Origin: Pseudomonadota bacterium
Lineage (GTDB): Bacteria; Pseudomonadota; Gammaproteobacteria; GCA-001735895
NCBI GenBank assembly: GCA_022563685.1
Contig: JADFMY010000004.1
Span: forward strand, 1-58,779
DNA length: 58,779 nucleotides
Reading direction: 5' to 3'
The position numbers and the translations under genes are program-made. Position 1 is the first letter of the stretch. Each line of letters opens with the position of its first letter. Below the pieces are notes generated by a model that saw nothing but the letters and a program-made list of their open reading frames with translations, had not been told where the DNA came from and did no database searches. Shown piece by piece: positions 33,756 to 42,778 of the stretch.

Positions 33756-34021
33756 GGAGAAGCTATTACTATTTGTGTAGGGTGAACTTCGAACCTGGAT
33801 TCGCCGGTTTTAATTCATGATTCAAGACCCGACGCTATTCTTCCCGACACAGGGGCCACCTCTTCTTTATACCAATCAATCAGACATCTTTTTAATAGGT
33901 GGCTCGCCCTGTGAGCTACCTGCTCCGGGATAATGGCCGGTCCTTTAACCTGCCTAACGTAAGGAGGCATCCGGTCGAAAGCTACGCGCTGGATACACTG
34001 GATACGCAAGGGGATAATGAA

Positions 34022-34291
34022 ATGATCGCAGCGACAGGCGATCCACAGTCGTTACTGGATGATGCGTCAATAGCCGAAATCGAGTCCTTTCCGGCCATTG
34101 GTGAGGGTGAAGATCTGAGGGTTCGAGGCATGCATTTAACCGGTGGCGCACTGGTTAAAGATAATACTGTTGTACATCTGTGCGTGTTTCGTATTCAAGA
34201 GGTTGCCGATGCCAAAGATGACAGGCTTAATCGACTGGCGCGTGCATCGCTGCGACGTAGACACTGGTCGAATGGTGAGTCTCACGATTAA
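34022..34291 (+). CDS. Small hypothetical protein (possibly a remnant; ORF open from 33899)
   Basis: ORF MIAATGDPQSLLDDASIAEIESFPAIGEGEDLRVRGMHLTGGALVKDNTVVHLCVFRIQE...; no confident family. Confidence 0.5.
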   Translation: MIAATGDPQSLLDDASIAEIESFPAIGEGEDLRVRGMHLTGGALVKDNTVVHLCVFRIQEVADAKDDRLNRLARASLRRRHWSNGESHD

Positions 34292-34409
34292 CCGATGATG
34301 ATGGAAGTCGGTAGAAGGGTTGAATTCAAAGTGGGGCGCGAAACCCGCCGCTCAGCTCTGGTTAGTCAACCCCTGCTGGCGGCGTTAACAATACTCGACA
34401 GGAGGAACT

Positions 34410-35678
34410 ATGAGTCAGGACGGAAGTAAGATTAACTGCCCGGAGTGTGGTAAAGAAATTGATGTTAATGAAATCTTGTATCATCAAGTAGATGAGCAAT
34501 TTAAAAAACAATACAAAGAAAAATTGGCAATAGAAAGGAAAAAGTACGATGCCCAGGTATCAGACCTTGAACAAGAGCGAAAAAATTTAGCAGCAGAAAA
34601 AATCAAACAGCAGGAAGAGATAGCGAATCAAGTCAGAGATGAAGTTAAGAAAAAAGAAATCGATCTGAAGAAAAAAATAAAGGCGGAGATTGAAGAAGAG
34701 CAATCAGATGCACTTAGTTTATTACGTGAAGATTTAGATGAAAAATCCACCAGGATTAAAGAGCTAAACAAGACGACTGTCGAACTTGAAAAACTAAAAA
34801 GAGAAAAAAATGAACTAGAAGAGTCCATAAAAGCTGAAGCGGAGAAGGCGCTCAATAAAAAACTGCTTGAGGAGAAAGAGAAGATTAAAAAAGAAGAAAG
34901 CGATAAGAACGAACTTAAACTGAAAAAGCTCGAAAAACAACTAGAGGATCAAAAACAGTTAACTGAAGAAATGAAGCGAAAGCAAGAACAGGGCTCGATG
35001 CAAACGCAAGGAGAAGTACAGGAGCTGGCTATCGAAGAATGGCTGGCTGAAAAATTCCCACTAGATGTGATCCAGGAGATAAAAAAAGGTGAACGAGGAG
35101 CAGATTGTCTTCAAATAGTACACACGCAAACGCGTCAGAATTGTGGGTCTATTTACTATGAAAGTAAGCGAACTAAGGCATTCCAGGCAAACTGGATTGA
35201 AAAGTTCAAATCAGATATTCGTGAAAAGAATGCGAATATCGGCGTATTGGTGACAGAGGCGATGCCTTCTGACATGGATCGTCTTGGACTAAAAGATGGA
35301 ATTTGGGTGTGTTCGTTTGATGAGTTCAAAGGCTTGTGTACTGTCCTGCGGGAATCCATTATTCAAATAAGCACAGCAATTACTACCCAGGAAAACAAAG
35401 GCGATAAGATGGGTATGTTGTATGACTTTCTTACAAGTAATGAATTTCGGCTACAAATTGAAGCGATAGTGGAAGGATTCACGCAAATGAAATCGGACCT
35501 GGAATCAGAACAACGCTCGATGCGAGCTATATGGAAGAAGCGAGAGAAACAGATTGATAAGGTTTTATTAAATACGACTGATATGTATGGCTCAATAAAG
35601 GGGATTGCAGGCAATGCAGTTCAGCCTGTTCCTCTTTTAGAGTTGCCATCAGATGATGGAGTTGATGCAGAGGCCTAG
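34410..35678 (+). CDS. DUF2130-family protein (zinc ribbon, coiled coil, PD-(D/E)XK-like core)
   Basis: N-terminal CPECGKEID; long Lys/Glu coiled coil; GERGADCLQIV...CGSIYYESKRTKAFQANWIEKF. Confidence 0.85.
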   Translation: MSQDGSKINCPECGKEIDVNEILYHQVDEQFKKQYKEKLAIERKKYDAQVSDLEQERKNLAAEKIKQQEEIANQVRDEVKKKEIDLKKKIKAEIEEEQSDALSLLREDLDEKSTRIKELNKTTVELEKLKREKNELEESIKAEAEKALNKKLLEEKEKIKKEESDKNELKLKKLEKQLEDQKQLTEEMKRKQEQGSMQTQGEVQELAIEEWLAEKFPLDVIQEIKKGERGADCLQIVHTQTRQNCGSIYYESKRTKAFQANWIEKFKSDIREKNANIGVLVTEAMPSDMDRLGLKDGIWVCSFDEFKGLCTVLRESIIQISTAITTQENKGDKMGMLYDFLTSNEFRLQIEAIVEGFTQMKSDLESEQRSMRAIWKKREKQIDKVLLNTTDMYGSIKGIAGNAVQPVPLLELPSDDGVDAEA

Positions 35679-35760
35679 CAGTAAAAAAGGAGTGTTTTGT
35701 ATGCCCAACCACCCACATCCATGTAGGCGTCAAGGCCGGTATGACGTATCTCCTCCCAAC

Positions 35761-36648
35761 TCATACTACCTCGGCCCGGGCTTTCGTGCTAGCGGACAGC
35801 AGGCTATAAGTAAACACGGCGAGTCCGATCCAGATTCCGACAAAGCCGATGAGTTTATCGAGGTCAAATGGTTCGCCGAGCAGGAATACGCCGAATAGAA
35901 ACTGAAGTGTCGGGGTGACATAAAATAAAATCCCAACCGAAGCCATCGGCAGCATGCGTGCTCCAGCGGTGAAAAATGCCAGTGGAACCACGGTGACCAG
36001 CCCTCCGAGTATCAGCCAAAAATCGGTGGTCCGGGTATGGTTTAAAAACCAGGCGGTATCACTGTAGTGCAACCAGAGAATTAGCCCCAGCGTCATCGGT
36101 AATAGCAATAAGGTTTCAATCAAAAGCCCCGGGATTGCATTGGTCTCCATTTTCTTTCTCAACAACCCGTAGGCTGCAAAACTGAGTCCGACAGCGAATC
36201 CTGTCCAGGGGATAACCGATGCAGTCGATATGTAATAAAGTACACCGACAGCAGCAAGCCCGATCGCGATTACCTTTAGCGTATCGAGTTTTTCTCCGAA
36301 AACCAGCACGCCCGCTATGACATTCAACAGCGGGGTTAAAAAATAACCCATACTGGCTTCGATAACCCGATCGTTAAACACGGCCCAGATATAAATCCCC
36401 CAGTTAAAACAGATTAACATGCCGGAACAGGACAGGTAGCCGATTTCACGCCAGGAGTGAAGCGCCGCGATCACCTGGGATTTGCGGCGATCGCTGAGTA
36501 CCACCAGCACCAGCAGAACCGGGACCGACCACAGCATGCGATGCAGCAATACTTCGAGTGCAGGAATATGGGCCAAAAGCGCCCAGTACAGAGGGAACAG
36601 TCCCCAGCTGATATACCCGGTGAGGATGATTGGGTAACCTTTATTCAT
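35761..36648 (-). CDS. rarD: EamA/RarD family transporter
   Basis: GYISWGLFPLYWALLAHIPALEVLLHRMLWS; ten-TM pattern; YFLTPLLNVIAGVLVFGEKL. Confidence 0.93.
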   Translation of the reverse strand: MNKGYPIILTGYISWGLFPLYWALLAHIPALEVLLHRMLWSVPVLLVLVVLSDRRKSQVIAALHSWREIGYLSCSGMLICFNWGIYIWAVFNDRVIEASMGYFLTPLLNVIAGVLVFGEKLDTLKVIAIGLAAVGVLYYISTASVIPWTGFAVGLSFAAYGLLRKKMETNAIPGLLIETLLLLPMTLGLILWLHYSDTAWFLNHTRTTDFWLILGGLVTVVPLAFFTAGARMLPMASVGILFYVTPTLQFLFGVFLLGEPFDLDKLIGFVGIWIGLAVFTYSLLSASTKARAEVV

Positions 36649-36695
36649 GGGATATGCCGGCTAGAAACTGCAATAGTGGAAATTTTTGAACGAAA

Positions 36696-37370
36696 TTAGG
36701 GCTGCGCACTGGTTACCTCAAATAAAGGTTCAAGACATTGCTGATGCTTGCAGCGAAAAACCGGATAAGCGCTGCGAATTTTCAGGTCCGCTACATTGTC
36801 CATGTCGTTATTCTCGGGTTTATCTACCTGGTTCATGATGACTACGGCGATGGATAAATGCCGGCTCTCGACCGCCTGGATGGTCATTAGCGCCTGGTTA
36901 ACTGCCCCGATTCTGTCCTTGACTACAATGATTACGGGTAGCTGTAATAAACTCGCGAGATCGGCATTCAATCCATCCTCGCTTAACGGTGAATAAAATC
37001 CACCGGCCCCTTCCACGATCAGGCTGTGATCGCGATTGTCGAGAGCGCAGGCCGCAAGTAAATCGGCGGTATACAGATGGCTTCCCTCAAGCCAGGCTGC
37101 TCGAGGGGGTGCAAGTGCAGCCTTGAATCGATAAGGCGCAATGGTTTCCACGGTTTCGCAATTTTCGTTTGCCGCCTGTAATTTCAAAGCATCGTTGGCA
37201 ATTAAACAACCTGATTCATCGAGGAAACAACCAGACTCGGCCGGTTTTCTGACTTCAAGCTCCAGCTTTAATTGCCGCATTTGCCGGATCAACTCACAGG
37301 CGATATAGGTTTTACCCACATCGGTGTCGGAGCCGGTAATGAAGTACCCTGAGCGGTTCACAGAAATCAT
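36696..37370 (-). CDS. bioD: Dethiobiotin synthetase
   Basis: YFITGSDTDVGKTYIACELI; VRKPAESG; VEGAGGFYSPL. Confidence 0.93.
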   Translation of the reverse strand: MISVNRSGYFITGSDTDVGKTYIACELIRQMRQLKLELEVRKPAESGCFLDESGCLIANDALKLQAANENCETVETIAPYRFKAALAPPRAAWLEGSHLYTADLLAACALDNRDHSLIVEGAGGFYSPLSEDGLNADLASLLQLPVIIVVKDRIGAVNQALMTIQAVESRHLSIAVVIMNQVDKPENNDMDNVADLKIRSAYPVFRCKHQQCLEPLFEVTSAQP

Positions 37371-37496
37371 GCGACATTCTGTGCAACTATCCCTTCGACT
37401 TCAAGCAGCGATTGAGTGCACTTGCTATAATCGCAGCCCGACAACCAACTTCGAACATCAGGGGAGTCGCAGAGTTATTAAAACCCAGGAATTGTA

Positions 37497-40391
37497 ATGC
37501 AGGAATTTTCTATCGGTCAGCGTTGGATCAGTGCGGCCGAACTTCATTTAGGCCTCGGTATGGTGATCGAAATCGAGCATCGTACCGTCAGCATTGTATT
37601 CCCTGCTACCACCGAAACGCGCATATACGCGCGGCAAAATGCACCCTTGTCGCGGGTGCGTTTCAAGCCGGGTAACTGGATTCAGAGCCAACAGGGTGAG
37701 GTGCTGAAAGTTGTCGAACTGGAAGAGTCGAACGGTTTAATCGTATATCGGTGCGAAGATGAAGCTGGCCAGTCGGTGCCACTGGCTGAGGGTAAACTGA
37801 GCCACTTTTTGCAGCTAAATCGCCCCGGCGAGCGATTGCTCCATGGCCAGATAGACCGTAATAAATGGTTTTCCCTGCGCACCCAGACCCGGCAAATCGC
37901 CAATACGCTATTGCAGTCATCCATTTACGGCCTTGCGGGCTGTCGTACCAGCCTGATTCCTCACCAGTTATATATCGCGCATGAAGTCGCGCGGCGTTAC
38001 GCTCCCCGGGTGTTACTCGCCGATGAAGTGGGTCTGGGAAAAACCATCGAGGCTGGATTGATCATGCACCAGCTATTACTCACCGAAAGAGCGAAGCGAA
38101 TATTGATCCTTGTCCCCGAGAGTCTTGTGCATCAGTGGCTGGTGGAAATGTTACGCCGATTTAATCTGGTGTTCAGCGTGTTCGACGAGGAACGTTGCGA
38201 TGCCATGCTGAACCCGGATGACGATAGTCTGAGCGATGCCGATAATCCATTTCATAGCGAGCAATTGATTATTTGCAGTTTGCAATTTCTGGTTGCCAAT
38301 CCGATGCGTGCAGCCGAGGCCTTCGAAGGTGCGTGGGATTTGCTCGTGGTCGATGAAGCCCATCACCTCGTCTGGTCGGCAGAATCAGCGAGCCCTGAAT
38401 ATCAAATGATTGAAACGCTGGCGAAGGAAACGCCGGGTCTATTGCTGTTAAGTGCGACCCCGGAACAGCTCGGCAAGGAGAGTCATTTCGCCCGCCTGAG
38501 ACTGCTGGACCCTGATCGTTTTGGCGATCTCACCAGTTTTCTGCGGGAAGAATCCAGTTATGCAGAACTGGCCGATCTGGTCGATGCCCTGCAGCTGGGT
38601 GCCAAGCTCGATCAGGATCAACTGCAGTTACTCGAACAAACCCTGGATGAAGGCGACAATCGGCAATGGCTTGAATTACTCGATGACGCAGACCCGGCGA
38701 AACGATCGCATGCGCGCCAGCAATTGATCGAACACCTGCTGGACCGACATGGTACCGGACGAGTACTGTTTCGTAATACCCGCAACGTGATCCAGGGCTT
38801 TCCCGATCGTGAACTGCACGCTTATCCACTGAATCCGCCCGCATCCTGGCTGGCGCATTTACAATCGCCGGGGATGTGGGACGGGTCCGATCCGCAGTTA
38901 CTTTTGTCCCCCGAGCTAGGTTTGCGAACAGTAAAGGCGCTGTCCGACTGGGCTAGTGCCGATCCCCGGGTTGAATGGCTAGGTCAGTTTCTGCTCGAAC
39001 ACAAAGAGAATAAGGTACTGGTGATCACCGCAGCGGCCGACACGGTTATTGAGCTGGCGGCACAAATTAAGCGTAATACAGGGATTAGTGCCGGGGTATT
39101 TCACCAGGGCATGAGCCTGGTTGGCAGGGATCGGGCCGCTGCCTGGTTCGCCGATCATGATTCCGGAACCCAGGTGCTGGTATGTTCCGAAATTGGCAGC
39201 GAAGGGAGAAATTTTCAGTTTGCCCATCACCTGGTATTGTTCGACTTGCCGGCGAATCCTGATCTACTCGAGCAGCGAATCGGCAGGCTCGACCGTATAG
39301 GTCAAAATGCGACGATCAATATTCACGTGCCCTATCTACAAACAACAGCGCAGGAAGTCATGTTTCGCTGGTATCACCAGGGACTCAATGCATTCGAGCA
39401 AACCTGCCCCGCCGGTCATCAGGCGTATATGCAACTACGCCACGATTTGCAGACACATCTTGCCGACCCCCTGTTACCCACCGAGGCTTTTATCGAACGT
39501 TCCAGTCAGCTCTATCTGGAGTTAAACCAGGCCCTGCAAAAAGGACGCGATCGGTTGCTTGAAATCAATTCCTGCCATCCTGTGGTTGCCGATGATCTGG
39601 TTGACCAGGCGATGCAACGCGATTTCGACCTCGATATTTTCCAGTATATGGAAAAAATATATGACTGTTTTGGAGTCAACAGCGATATTCGTGCCGAGGA
39701 TTGTTGGGTAATAGGCCCGGGTGATAATATGCTGATGAAAATGCCGGGACTACCGGATGATGGAATGACCGTGACCTATCACCGTAACCTTGCACTGTCC
39801 AATGAAGACCTGCATTTTCTGACCTGGGAACACCCGTTCGTGCGTAACGCGATGGATCTGATCTTAAGCAGCGAATTTGGCAATACAGCGCTGATTGCGA
39901 TCAAGTATTCCGCGCTCGATCCCGGTACCCTGCTACTGGACTGTCGTTTTCTAATGGAATTTTCGCACGACAGCACGATCGATAGTACGCGCTTTTTCCC
40001 GAACAGTAGCGTGCGCGTGGTAATAGACGAGTACCAAGGTGATCATCAAGCTGCACTCGACGACGATACTATACAGCGCATGTACCAGCGCGTTGATCTC
40101 GACACTTCACTCAAGGTGGTCAAGGCGAAGGAGTCCGAAATATCCGCAATACTGGAGCAGGCCGAGAAAGAGGCGGATGTTCAGGTGCCTGCGCTGGTGT
40201 CCGCAGCCCGGCAACGGGGCAGGGAGGTGTTAGGCCGTGAACTCGATCGATTGATCGCATTGCAACAGACTAACCCTAACGTACGTGCCGAAGAAATCGA
40301 ATTTTTTCGTGATCAGCTCGATGGGTTTGAAGCTTCCCTGGTCAATGCGAGATTAAGGCTGGATGCCGTGCGCGTGATGATAGCGGTCTAG
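37497..40391 (+). CDS. rapA: RNA polymerase-associated ATPase RapA
   Basis: 964 aa; LLADEVGLGKTIEAGLI; VVDEAHHLVW; FDLPANPDLLEQRIGRLDRIGQ. Confidence 0.97.
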   Translation: MQEFSIGQRWISAAELHLGLGMVIEIEHRTVSIVFPATTETRIYARQNAPLSRVRFKPGNWIQSQQGEVLKVVELEESNGLIVYRCEDEAGQSVPLAEGKLSHFLQLNRPGERLLHGQIDRNKWFSLRTQTRQIANTLLQSSIYGLAGCRTSLIPHQLYIAHEVARRYAPRVLLADEVGLGKTIEAGLIMHQLLLTERAKRILILVPESLVHQWLVEMLRRFNLVFSVFDEERCDAMLNPDDDSLSDADNPFHSEQLIICSLQFLVANPMRAAEAFEGAWDLLVVDEAHHLVWSAESASPEYQMIETLAKETPGLLLLSATPEQLGKESHFARLRLLDPDRFGDLTSFLREESSYAELADLVDALQLGAKLDQDQLQLLEQTLDEGDNRQWLELLDDADPAKRSHARQQLIEHLLDRHGTGRVLFRNTRNVIQGFPDRELHAYPLNPPASWLAHLQSPGMWDGSDPQLLLSPELGLRTVKALSDWASADPRVEWLGQFLLEHKENKVLVITAAADTVIELAAQIKRNTGISAGVFHQGMSLVGRDRAAAWFADHDSGTQVLVCSEIGSEGRNFQFAHHLVLFDLPANPDLLEQRIGRLDRIGQNATINIHVPYLQTTAQEVMFRWYHQGLNAFEQTCPAGHQAYMQLRHDLQTHLADPLLPTEAFIERSSQLYLELNQALQKGRDRLLEINSCHPVVADDLVDQAMQRDFDLDIFQYMEKIYDCFGVNSDIRAEDCWVIGPGDNMLMKMPGLPDDGMTVTYHRNLALSNEDLHFLTWEHPFVRNAMDLILSSEFGNTALIAIKYSALDPGTLLLDCRFLMEFSHDSTIDSTRFFPNSSVRVVIDEYQGDHQAALDDDTIQRMYQRVDLDTSLKVVKAKESEISAILEQAEKEADVQVPALVSAARQRGREVLGRELDRLIALQQTNPNVRAEEIEFFRDQLDGFEASLVNARLRLDAVRVMIAV

Positions 40392-40396
40392 CCCCT

Positions 40397-41899
40397 TTAC
40401 GATGGATTACTTAGCGTACGCTTTACGGCATCCTTCCACCCGGCAAGTTTCCGGGTTCTGGTGGCCTCGTCCATGCCCGGGCTGAAACGCCTCTCCAGTC
40501 CCCAGCTTTGCGCGAAATCATCCATGCCGCCATAAAACCCGGTGTGCATACCGGCGAGCCAGGCAGCACCGAGCGCAGTAGTTTCCATCACTTTGGGCCG
40601 GTCGACATCGGCATTGACCAGATCAGAAAGGCGTTGCATGGTCCAGTCGGAAGCCACCATGCCGCCATCGACGCGTAATACCGTGTTACCTGCAGACCCC
40701 CAGTCGCGCTGCATTGCATCCAAAAGATCGCAGGTTTGGTAACACACCGATTCGAGCGTCGCGAGTGCGATTTCAGCGCGCCCGGTACCACGCGATAAAC
40801 CAAAAATCGCACCGCGGCAATCGGCGTCCCAGTAGGGCGCGCCCAGACCGACAAACGCGGGTACCAGGTAGATAGCCTGGGTCTCGTCGGCGCGTGCCGC
40901 AAGCTCACCCGACTGGCTGGCGTGATCGATCAGCCCGATGCCATCGCGCAGCCACTGTACCGCGGCGCCCGCGACAAAAATTGACCCTTCGAGTGCGTAG
41001 CTGGTCTGTCCGTCGAGCTGGTATGCGATCGTCGTCAGTAGCCGGTTGTTGGATACGACAGCCGTATCACCGGTGTTTAACAAGGCGAAGCAGCCGGTAC
41101 CGTAGGTAGACTTCATCATGCCCGGCTCAAAACAGGCTTGCCCGACGGTTGCGGCCTGCTGATCGCCGGCGATACCAGCGACTGGGATGGTTCCGCCAAA
41201 GATCGATTTTTCGGTGAAGCCGAAATCCGCGGCCGAATCCTTTACTTCCGGCAATATCGAGGCAGGTATGTCGAATAGTTGCAGCAGTTCATCGCTCCAG
41301 CAATGCTGGTAGATATCGTACAGCAGGGTACGACTCGCATTGGTCGCGTCGGTCGCGTGTACCTTACCCCCACTCAGGCGCCACAGCAGGAAAGTATCGA
41401 TAGTGCCGAATGCGAGCTCGCCGCGCGAAGCAGCTTCGCGCGCGCCGGGCACCTGATCGAGTATCCAGGCAATTTTGGTGGCTGAAAAATAAGGATCGAG
41501 CAGCAATCCGGTTTTCGCGCTGACCCGCTTTTCGTTGCCGGCGTCGCGCAGTTCCCGGCAAATATCGGAAGTGCGTCGATCCTGCCAGACGATAGCCCGA
41601 TGGATCGGTTTGCCGCTATTACGATCCCAAATCACCGTGGTTTCACGTTGATTGGTAATGCCAATGGCGGCGATATCCGCTGCCTTTGCTCCGACCTGTT
41701 CTAGCGCCTGTCGGCAAGTCGTAACCGTGGTCTGCCAGATAGCTTCCGCATCGTGCTCTACCCATCCCGATTGCGGGTAGTGCTGTTCAAATTCCTGCTG
41801 ACTCACCGCTTTTATCTGATAGTCAGCGTCGAACAGTATCGCGCGTGACGATGTGGTACCCTGATCGATGGCAAGTACATACTTTGTGGCGTGGCTCAT
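40397..41899 (-). CDS. glpK: Glycerol kinase
   Basis: [44 protein letters not shown]. Confidence 0.97.
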   Translation of the reverse strand: MSHATKYVLAIDQGTTSSRAILFDADYQIKAVSQQEFEQHYPQSGWVEHDAEAIWQTTVTTCRQALEQVGAKAADIAAIGITNQRETTVIWDRNSGKPIHRAIVWQDRRTSDICRELRDAGNEKRVSAKTGLLLDPYFSATKIAWILDQVPGAREAASRGELAFGTIDTFLLWRLSGGKVHATDATNASRTLLYDIYQHCWSDELLQLFDIPASILPEVKDSAADFGFTEKSIFGGTIPVAGIAGDQQAATVGQACFEPGMMKSTYGTGCFALLNTGDTAVVSNNRLLTTIAYQLDGQTSYALEGSIFVAGAAVQWLRDGIGLIDHASQSGELAARADETQAIYLVPAFVGLGAPYWDADCRGAIFGLSRGTGRAEIALATLESVCYQTCDLLDAMQRDWGSAGNTVLRVDGGMVASDWTMQRLSDLVNADVDRPKVMETTALGAAWLAGMHTGFYGGMDDFAQSWGLERRFSPGMDEATRTRKLAGWKDAVKRTLSNPS

Positions 41900-42073
41900 T
41901 TTTTTATTACCAACCCATGAACAGGCTAATCATACCGGTAATCGCAAGATTGTCACAAGCAAAGCGCTACGTCTTCTTCTACTGGGGGGCAGTACCAGGT
42001 CCATCCCACCTCTTTCCTTGGGCAAAAAGTTGAAGATCATTTCCTGAAATTTAATAGTTTCACAAAAAACCTA

Positions 42074-42120
42074 TTGACATACATACCGGTCGGTATTATA
42101 AAGCATACCGATTGGTATGT
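42074..42120 (+). promoter_or_regulatory. Promoter (TTGACA-N17-TATAAA) with two TetR-type operators
   Basis: TTGACA 42074-42079, TATAAA 42097-42102; ACATACCGGTCGGTAT from 42081 in the spacer and CATACCGATTGGTATGT 42104-42120 downstream of the -10. Confidence 0.8.
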
Positions 42121-42130
42121 GTGAGACTCA

Positions 42131-42772
42131 ATGAACGATTTAACCGACAACGATGTATATTGGTGGTGCCCGCTGGAAGACCGCGAGCCGGATACGCGGG
42201 GCAAAATTTTATTCGCCGCCTACAAGGAAATCCATAGCCAGGGATTTCAGGCTGCCAGCCTGAGCAACATACTCGCGCATACCGGGGTTACCAAGGGCGC
42301 GCTCTATCACCATTTTCCAAACAAGCTTGAACTGGGATACGCGGTAATCGACGAAGTGATCGCCAAACGCATTGATCTCAGTTTTATCCTGCCGCTGCAA
42401 CATTTCGATCATCCGATCGATGGCATGATCGAACTCATTCGAAACGCGGGTAAAGCTTTTTCGATGACCGATATCGAACTCGGTTGTCCGCTCACCAACC
42501 TGGCGCAGGAAATGGCGCCAATCGACGAAGGATTCAGGATTCGACTGAATTGTATTTACCAAAAATGGCACCGGTCGATCACCGACCTGATGATCGAGGC
42601 GAAGAAATCGGGGCATATTATCGAGCAGATCGACCCCGAAGCCCTCGCGGTAATGATCGTGGCAACCCTGGAAGGTTCGATAGTAGCCGCCAAGGTGGCA
42701 CAGGACCTCAACAAGCTCTACCTTTGTGGTTCTGGCTTGATTCAGTATTTGAAACTGATAAGAAAACAGTAA
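42131..42772 (+). CDS. TetR family transcriptional regulator
   Basis: HTH ILFAAYKEIHSQGFQAASLSNILAHTGVTKGALYHHFPNKLELGYAVI. Confidence 0.93.
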   Translation: MNDLTDNDVYWWCPLEDREPDTRGKILFAAYKEIHSQGFQAASLSNILAHTGVTKGALYHHFPNKLELGYAVIDEVIAKRIDLSFILPLQHFDHPIDGMIELIRNAGKAFSMTDIELGCPLTNLAQEMAPIDEGFRIRLNCIYQKWHRSITDLMIEAKKSGHIIEQIDPEALAVMIVATLEGSIVAAKVAQDLNKLYLCGSGLIQYLKLIRKQ

Positions 42773-42778
42773 TATAAC

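Noticed and set aside
34410-35678. Complete defence island around the DUF2130 gene
   Set aside because: Only one plausible nuclease-like gene; neighbours are pyk, rarD and bioD, so there is no multi-gene system to support
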